Position numbers and translations under genes: made by a program. From NCBI GenBank assembly GCA_015499985.1, contig JAAAUF010001041.1:1-13464 (forward strand): a stretch of DNA of 13,464 nt. The letters run 5' to 3'. A model generated the notes under the pieces. The model saw nothing but the letters and a program-made list of their open reading frames with translations, had not been told where the DNA came from and did no database searches. This DNA comes from Haplosporangium gracile (Eukaryota > Mortierellomycota > Mortierellomycetes > Mortierellales > Mortierellaceae). This document shows positions 9,576-13,464 of this stretch, in pieces (position 1 is the first letter of the stretch; each line of letters starts with the position of its first letter).

Positions 9576-9858
9576 GTTGTTGAGTGGAAAAGAAAGATCA
9601 GGTTGAGGTTGGTTAAAAGGTCTTATGAACAAGAGACAGGTCATTCACTTTAATTGTATGCAAGAGACAGCTCATTCACTTTTTATTTTGTACAACAGTG
9701 CTGTTGACCACATGACTGTGACTGTCTTCCTGTGCGCGTCACCACCAACAGAACCATCAACAAAGCATGGCAGCTTCCATCCACGCTCTCTCACACACTC
9801 TCTCACACACCACGTTCACAAGCGCGCCACATCTTTATTCACACACGCACACACATCC
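9576..9858. promoter_or_regulatory. Divergent promoter region between primase and Crinkler genes
   Basis: The only intergenic space from which both arms of the element can be transcribed. It holds a pair of 21-bp direct repeats (9630-9681) and, nearer the Crinkler start, CT/CA-rich simple sequence (about 9779-9856, including two near-copies of ACACTCTCTCAC). No clear TATA box was seen. It is also the natural place for a replication origin. Confidence 0.45.
9630..9681 (+). repeat. Two 21-bp direct repeats upstream of the primase (iteron-like)
   Basis: CAAGAGACAGGTCATTCACTT at 9630-9650 (split as CAAGAGACAGG plus TCATTCACTT) recurs at 9661-9681 with one change, G to C at the eleventh base; the period is 31 bp, about three helical turns. 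Possible binding sites for the element's origin-binding helicase or a transcription factor. Confidence 0.8.
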
Positions 9859-11547
9859 ATGGCGACAAACACTCTCACTCTCTTCTGTCTCATCAGCGGC
9901 GACTCTTCGTCATGTGCCTTCAAAGTCAGGATTCTTGACACACATGCAGACATCAGTGATCTCAAGAAAGCAATTATCGGAGAGAGCCCAGGCGCCTTTG
10001 AGCACGTCGACGCCAAGGACTTGGTGCTCTGGCGCGTCTCCATTCCTGACGACGACAACGACCTTCCTATTCTGCTCGACTCTGTATCTGAAAAAAAGAA
10101 ACTCAAGGCAACCACCAAGGTCTCCAAGATCTTTGACGCTGAGCTGCCTGAGGACACGATTCACATCGTTGTCGAGCGACCCAAAGGTATGTCTCAAACC
10201 CTCTCTATTTGAACGGGAGCTAGAGCAGCACTTCTTTCTTAGAGAGAGATTTATGTTCTGGCTCCATGGTCCGTGCACTGTGCTTACTAATCACTTTGTT
10301 TCTATTCACCTAGCTGCAAGCACGCCGCACACACTCGACCTTCATCCCGAGGTCGCCGCATTGCGCAAACAGTTGTCCGAGATGGAACAGCTCAACCTGG
10401 ACCTGAGAAGCACTTCCATTTGTAAGTGAGAATGGTCCCGGCGAGCTGAATTACGAGGTTCTTGAAAACAGCAAGCTAATTTTATTTGTTTTTTTCGGTA
10501 GCAATGGCAATCATGAACAAAAGAAGTGGAGGAAACAGGAAAATTTGCCAATACGCGGCCGACACAATGACAGCAACTCTTGAGGAACTGCGACAACTCC
10601 TTCGGCCGCATTTTGAGCAGTTTGATGGAGACGACTACGTACAAATTTATTTGTATCAACCTGGGTGTGCGAAACCTGTTTTGGTTAGCCACGACGACGT
10701 GCTCCGCTATTGTTTGAAAATAGCCAAGGACCATGGCCACAAGAACTTCACCATATCTTTGGATAGCCCGGCCAAGAAGTTCTCGTCGTACACCTGGAAG
10801 GATGCACAGATCCAGTATGGAGTCCGAGAGTTTGAACTCATGCCAGCGTTCGATATTCAGCCGAAGTCATTGGAGGAAGCCGAGAAAACGGTATTGAAGC
10901 ACATCGTTGAGGACTGTGTTTTCAAGAACAAGGCGTACCTGCTTGGTCCGGGTGCAAGCGAGGCTACGAAATCATCGGTTGTCGATACATTCATGGTTGG
11001 AGCCATACAATCCTACGGTTCTGAGATGTTCCTGGCACAACAACGGCCAATGAGCGGTATGCGTGGTCATGGGGCCGTCGACTTTGCTGTTGTCGACCGA
11101 GTACTTCAGTCGCAAGTTCTTGGTGTTACTGAAGTCAAGAAGGAGGATTATGCGCAAGGCCTAGCACAAAATATGGCGGAACTCGATGTGGCCGTGCAAC
11201 AAAAGAAACGAAAACGAATTGACGAAGTGGACGAGGACAGCGGAGAGAGAGTACCAACTCGCTTCAAGTCGTATGGGATTGTGACGGACTCATTCAAGTG
11301 GACACTTGTGGAATGTGCATTGGACGAGGGCGACGTCTTGTCGTTTCGAGTGAAGGACATCCCAGGCATGCTTGACTTGAAGCAGACCAAGAAGGAAGAC
11401 GTGGAAAAGGACTGTGAGAAAGTCTTTAGCTATGTTCTTGCCTTGTTCCAGTTGATGAAGGTTGAGATTGTGAACAGGAGCGCTTATGGCAGTCCTTCGT
11501 CTGACACCCCACCAAGCAAGAGAGTAGCGACTGGTTCAGCTCTTTAA
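9859..11547 (+). CDS. Crinkler (CRN) family protein: ubiquitin-like header plus PD-(D/E)XK nuclease-like C-terminus
   Basis: Crinklers are eukaryotic effector or conflict proteins with a conserved N-terminal header and varied C-terminal enzymatic domains, many acting in the nucleus. Exons: 9859-10186, 10314-10421, 10502-11547; GT-AG junctions in phase 1; 493 aa. Residues 1-110 match the header: NTLTLFCLISGDSS, KVRILDTHADISDLKKAI, VDAKDLVLWRVSIPDDD, then DTIHIVVERPK before the first intron. Residues 115-140 form a short coiled coil (HPEVAALRKQLSEMEQL). In the C-terminal part, GHGAVDFAVVD (Asp339) followed by VLGVTEVKKE (Glu356, Lys358) gives the D-x16-ExK pattern of PD-(D/E)XK nucleases; residues of about 225-430 would form that fold. 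Unlike many Crinklers there is no P-loop NTPase between header and nuclease. No signal peptide is visible. The first intron contains a hairpin copy. Within the element it could be cargo effector, defence protein or transposition nuclease. Header call firm, nuclease call good, role unknown. Confidence 0.82.
10200..10274 (+). repeat. Third, diverged hairpin copy inside the first Crinkler intron
   Basis: Arms 10216-10227 (GGAGCTAGAGCA) and 10254-10265 (TGTTCTGGCTCC) form a 12-bp stem with two G-T pairs around a 26-base loop that contains TTTCTTAGAGAGAGA, as in the left end. The upstream flank resembles the 16-bp unit at the left end. The downstream flank CCATGGTCCGTGC (10264-10276) is identical to the flank outside the right hairpin (13090-13102). 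It lies wholly within the intron (10187-10313), before the TACTAAT branch site. Confidence 0.7.
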
Positions 11548-11832
11548 TAGTGGTTGGTGCCTTCCGACGGAAATACTCTGTATTTTGCTCATATAAACTG
11601 TTGCTGTTGCTACACCTACATATTCCCTCTGGCCACGCATGGATACCAGTTATTCCAGGAAACAGAGCTCTTCATCAACCAACAAGAGGGCCACTTTGCG
11701 AATAAAGAAAGCGTGTGAGTGCGGAATGCATCCACGCCCATATCCAAAATGAGATAGAATGGTGTGACTATTTTGTACCCTGCGTCATAATTAAAATGGT
11801 TGGTAAGAATACAATTCAGTACGGACAATCAG

Positions 11833-12018
11833 ATGGACACGCCACGAAAACGCCAACGAACCAAGCGCTTCACGCCGACTTTGACAGACCCTGCAGCGGT
11901 ATCACCATATTTTCTTGAGGAACACTGTACGAGGATTTTTGCAATGCGCAGTTCGATTTCGGTTCCAGCGGATCCAGTCAATAAAGGAGGGTCTGTCAAT
12001 AAGAGAAGTCGGACGTGA
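11833..12018 (+). CDS. Doubtful small basic protein, 61 aa
   Basis: The open frame begins ATG GAC ACG and encodes a basic N-terminus, PRKRQRTKR, that could act as a nuclear localisation signal, followed by no recognised domain; total 61 residues, no introns. It could be a small element gene, a leftover Crinkler or transposase exon, or chance. The perfect inverted repeat TTGACAGACCCT (11881-11892, 11988-11999) falls within it, which argues that the sequence may be structural rather than coding. Low confidence. Confidence 0.2.
   Translation: MDTPRKRQRTKRFTPTLTDPAAVSPYFLEEHCTRIFAMRSSISVPADPVNKGGSVNKRSRT
11881..11999. repeat. 12-bp perfect inverted repeat
   Basis: TTGACAGACCCT at 11881-11892 and AGGGTCTGTCAA at 11988-11999, separated by 95 bases. 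It is not related in sequence to the terminal hairpins. Confidence 0.65.
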
Positions 12019-12244
12019 CCTTTACTGTCACTGAATGCGTGCATGTTAAAAAAAAAAGGCGATCACAATCTCATCTGTTTTACATCTTATCTCATCTCCC
12101 GCTCCCTGATGCAGCGGCCTTCAAGCATCTTAAGTACTCCATGGAGGGCTTCACCCATCTGCCTTTCCTTCGCTCACCATTTCTCATTCACCACCCTCTC
12201 CACTTCCCTGCTCATACCTAATCCCACACGACCCACACTGAACC

Positions 12245-12951
12245 ATGACCATCAGTACGTCCCTTTCTTCAACGCGCCTTCTCCATGCTTCTAAGTCCTC
12301 ACAACAGCATGACAGCACACTAACACGTTTTCACCTCGAGCTGCCATAGAAAAGCCACAGAAGTCTGTTTCTGCTTCAGAGGAGTCTATGCTGGAGGCGC
12401 TTACAGCGAGGCTGGAAGCTGTCTTGCTTGACCTCAGGAACACGCAGCTGGACCTCGAAGGTGTGAACGACGACCTTGCATCAGCACAGGAGGAGCTTGA
12501 GGACACTCAAATCAAGCTTGAAGAGACAGAGTTCAAGTTGAAAAACACACAGGACGCTCTTGCTGCAAGCGAGGAAGCACGTCGTGCTGCCAACCGTGAC
12601 CGTATCCTCACACGGCCACCTAGACAGCAGGAGGTCTTTGTTGTCTTGAAGTTCCGATCGCCACAGCCATTGCTTGTCGGTGGATATCGCCTCTTCACTC
12701 TGCAGCAAAAGGCTGTCGACCGCGCCTTGATCCAGTTCAAGGCTGATAACCCGGAGCTCGATGCCATTGTGTTGGACGAGCTACGATTCAACCGCTCCCC
12801 GAGAGGACACAATGTCTTCCAGTGTATCAAGGATGACAAGGAGGCGCCCATCAAATCAAGTCGCCGCAACTTCGTTCTCAAGGAAGGCCACACAGAGGAT
12901 GAGATGGTGGAGTACATCACACATGTCTTCGGTATCCACACGCGAGAGTAG
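12245..12951 (+). CDS. Coiled-coil protein with a DUF3627-like virus-type C-terminal domain, two exons
   Basis: Exons 12245-12254 and 12350-12951 give a 203-aa protein. The first exon is only 10 bases (ATG plus two codons and one base) and ends at GTACGT. The acceptor is CCATAG at 12344-12349 with a CACTAAC branch site near 12319. The phases match, and without this exon the first Met would fall at 12388. Residues 16-84 are a strong coiled coil rich in Leu, Glu and Asp. Residues 98-196 form a compact domain (EVFVVLKFR, YRLFTLQQKAVDRAL, ELDAIVLDELRF, NVFQCIKDD, IKSSRRNFVLK, TEDEMVEYI) whose pattern recalls DUF3627, found C-terminal to MSV199/KilA-N type domains in large DNA viruses and in eukaryotic genomes. 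That match is from memory of the family pattern and needs a profile search. Function unknown; perhaps DNA-associated. It is the last gene before the right hairpin, on the same strand as the Crinkler. Confidence 0.68.
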
Positions 12952-12992
12952 CAACCGGCCTGCGATGCGTGTAGTTAGCCTCACCGATATCA

Positions 12993-12998
12993 AATAAA
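12993..12998 (+). terminator. Polyadenylation signal of the coiled-coil gene
   Basis: AATAAA, 42 bases after the stop codon and 30 bases before the right hairpin, mirroring the arrangement at the left end. Confidence 0.55.
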
Positions 12999-13016
12999 AC
13001 ACCACGTATCTGGCAT

Positions 13017-13091
13017 AATGTTTACCCGGTGGCCAGAAGGCAGAGTATCAGATTCTCTTCTCTAAGAAAAGACTTCTGCCTTTTGGCCACC
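13017..13091 (-). repeat. Right terminal hairpin repeat (inverted relative to the left)
   Basis: Arms 13028-13044 and 13075-13091 (GGTGGCCAGAAGGCAGA and its near-complement) form a 17-bp stem with one G-T pair around a 30-base loop. Its reverse complement aligns with the left end over the whole unit, including GTCTTTTCTTAGAGA in the loop and the inner flank CCGGGTAAACATT. The two stems differ at three pairs, each changed on both arms, so pairing is kept. Confidence 0.9.
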
Positions 13092-13166
13092 ATGGTCCGT
13101 GCGTCTTTTTTAAAAAGTGATCTTGCCTCATGTGTGCTTTCAGAGAAGCATCTAGTGTGTCATACT

Positions 13167-13464
13167 ATGAACGAGGCGCTTGAGTACGATGCCCTCGTAC
13201 AGAACTACTGGAAGTTCTTGTACACGGACTGACCTATCATCGACAGAGTGAAGCATCACCGCACAGAGATCGCTGCTGTGAACGACATCGACAGCATCAA
13301 GACGTTTGTGTTGAATCGTTTAGGGGCCATACCAGTGTTCTTCTTTTTAACCGTGGTCTTTGGCACAAGAGCATACTCTTGTCCGTACAGGAATGTTGAG
13401 AAGGGTGTAATGCTTCTCTATGTGCTCGTGAAGGGGGTTTCCTTAAGCGACATGGCACAGTACA
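13167..13464 (+). pseudogene. Stop-interrupted open frame running off the right edge, possibly transposase-derived
   Basis: From the ATG at 13167 the frame encodes 21 residues (MNEALEYDALVQ ...) and meets a TGA at 13230-13232. The same frame then stays open for 77 more codons to the window end (IIDRVKHHRTEIAAVNDID ... YSCPYRNVEKGVMLLYVL). Seventy-seven stop-free codons with protein-like composition suggest former or spliced coding sequence. The latter part vaguely resembles N-terminal regions of fungal DDE transposases, but I cannot name a family. Alternatives: a GTACG donor near 13184 and the CAG at 13242-13244 could remove the stop as an intron, or the TGA is a nonsense mutation. Confidence 0.35.

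Larger units (their letters stand above)
11548..12244. other. Spacer between Crinkler and coiled-coil genes
   Basis: Holds the Crinkler 3' region (AATAAA at 11701-11706, about 150 bases past the stop), one doubtful small frame (11833-12018), a 12-bp inverted repeat, and from about 12060 a pyrimidine-rich leader for the next gene. Confidence 0.45.
6339..13091. mobile_element. Putative hairpin-ended replicative element carrying primase, UL9-type helicase and a Crinkler nuclease
   Basis: Inverted, homologous ends (6339-6415 and 13017-13091) enclose four gene units: primase, helicase (both minus), Crinkler with nuclease-like domain, and a coiled-coil/virus-type-domain gene (both plus). The outermost genes converge outward on the ends, each with an AATAAA about 30-45 bases before the hairpin. 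Primases and origin-binding helicases are replication proteins of DNA viruses, plasmids and large transposons, not normal neighbours of an effector gene; this supports one element. I see no DDE or tyrosine-recombinase gene, PolB, capsid or packaging ATPase inside. No target-site duplication is obvious (TTATTGA on the left, ATGGTCC on the right), so the exact limits are uncertain and the element may extend further right. Confidence 0.6.

Noticed and set aside
9576..9644. Upstream in-frame ATG at 9644 as the primase start
   Set aside because: It would add 23 residues without family likeness and lies inside a direct repeat; the ATG at 9575 has a better context directly before the conserved region.
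11570..11592. AAATACTCTG shared with the left hairpin, as a possible fourth copy
   Set aside because: Only about ten bases match, and no inverted arm or flank can be found; expected by chance at this length.
13029..13166. Coding start at ATG-like frame through the right hairpin
   Set aside because: The first 46 codons of this open frame are simply the palindrome and its flank read through; the protein-like part begins near 13167.

Overview
The window looks like nuclear DNA of an early-diverging filamentous fungus. A Mortierella-type genome (Mortierellomycotina) is my best guess. The evidence is: genes split by short GT-AG introns of 80-410 bases, pyrimidine-rich leaders before start codons, CTAAC/CTAAT branch sites, moderate GC content, and a Crinkler-family effector gene. 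The species call is inference. No bacterial signals (ribosome binding sites, operons) are present.

Host part (1-6277): a minus-strand peroxiredoxin-like gene of the AhpC-TSA_2/PRXL2 type runs off the left edge (visible exons 106-675). About 1.9 kb of apparently non-coding DNA follows, with pyrimidine- and purine-rich leaders and a (TTCC)7 microsatellite. Next is a complete seven-exon SEC14-type lipid-transfer gene with a GOLD-like C-terminal domain (2568-5406, 484 aa), then about 870 bases with no recognisable gene.

Accessory part (about 6278-13091): I read this as a single replicative mobile element of about 6.75 kb. Its ends are inverted copies (about 77 and 75 bp) of one hairpin-forming sequence: a perfect 20-bp stem on the left (6339-6406) and a 17-bp stem on the right (13028-13091). 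The two stems differ by three compensatory base-pair changes. Between them are, on the minus strand, an archaeo-eukaryotic (PrimPol/UL52-type) primase (9575-8577) and a UL9/origin-binding-protein-type SF2 helicase (8576-6453). These lie in one frame separated by a single TGA, so they look like one primase-helicase protein broken by one codon. On the plus strand are a three-exon Crinkler (CRN) gene with a ubiquitin-like header and a PD-(D/E)XK nuclease-like C-terminus (9859-11547, 493 aa), and a two-exon gene for a coiled-coil protein with a C-terminal domain resembling DUF3627 of large DNA viruses (12245-12951, 203 aa). A third, weaker hairpin copy sits inside the first CRN intron. Tandem 16-bp repeats abut the left hairpin, and a pair of 21-bp direct repeats lies upstream of the primase.

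How it may work: primase and helicase would replicate the element, the hairpins and/or direct repeats would be origin or end sites, and the CRN nuclease could be the cutting enzyme, an effector cargo, or both. The copy is probably ageing: the helicase half is cut off by the TGA and has no AUG before its Walker A motif, and the primase has Asn where the third catalytic Asp is expected. To the right (13167-13464) lies a further stop-interrupted reading frame, perhaps part of another transposable element.
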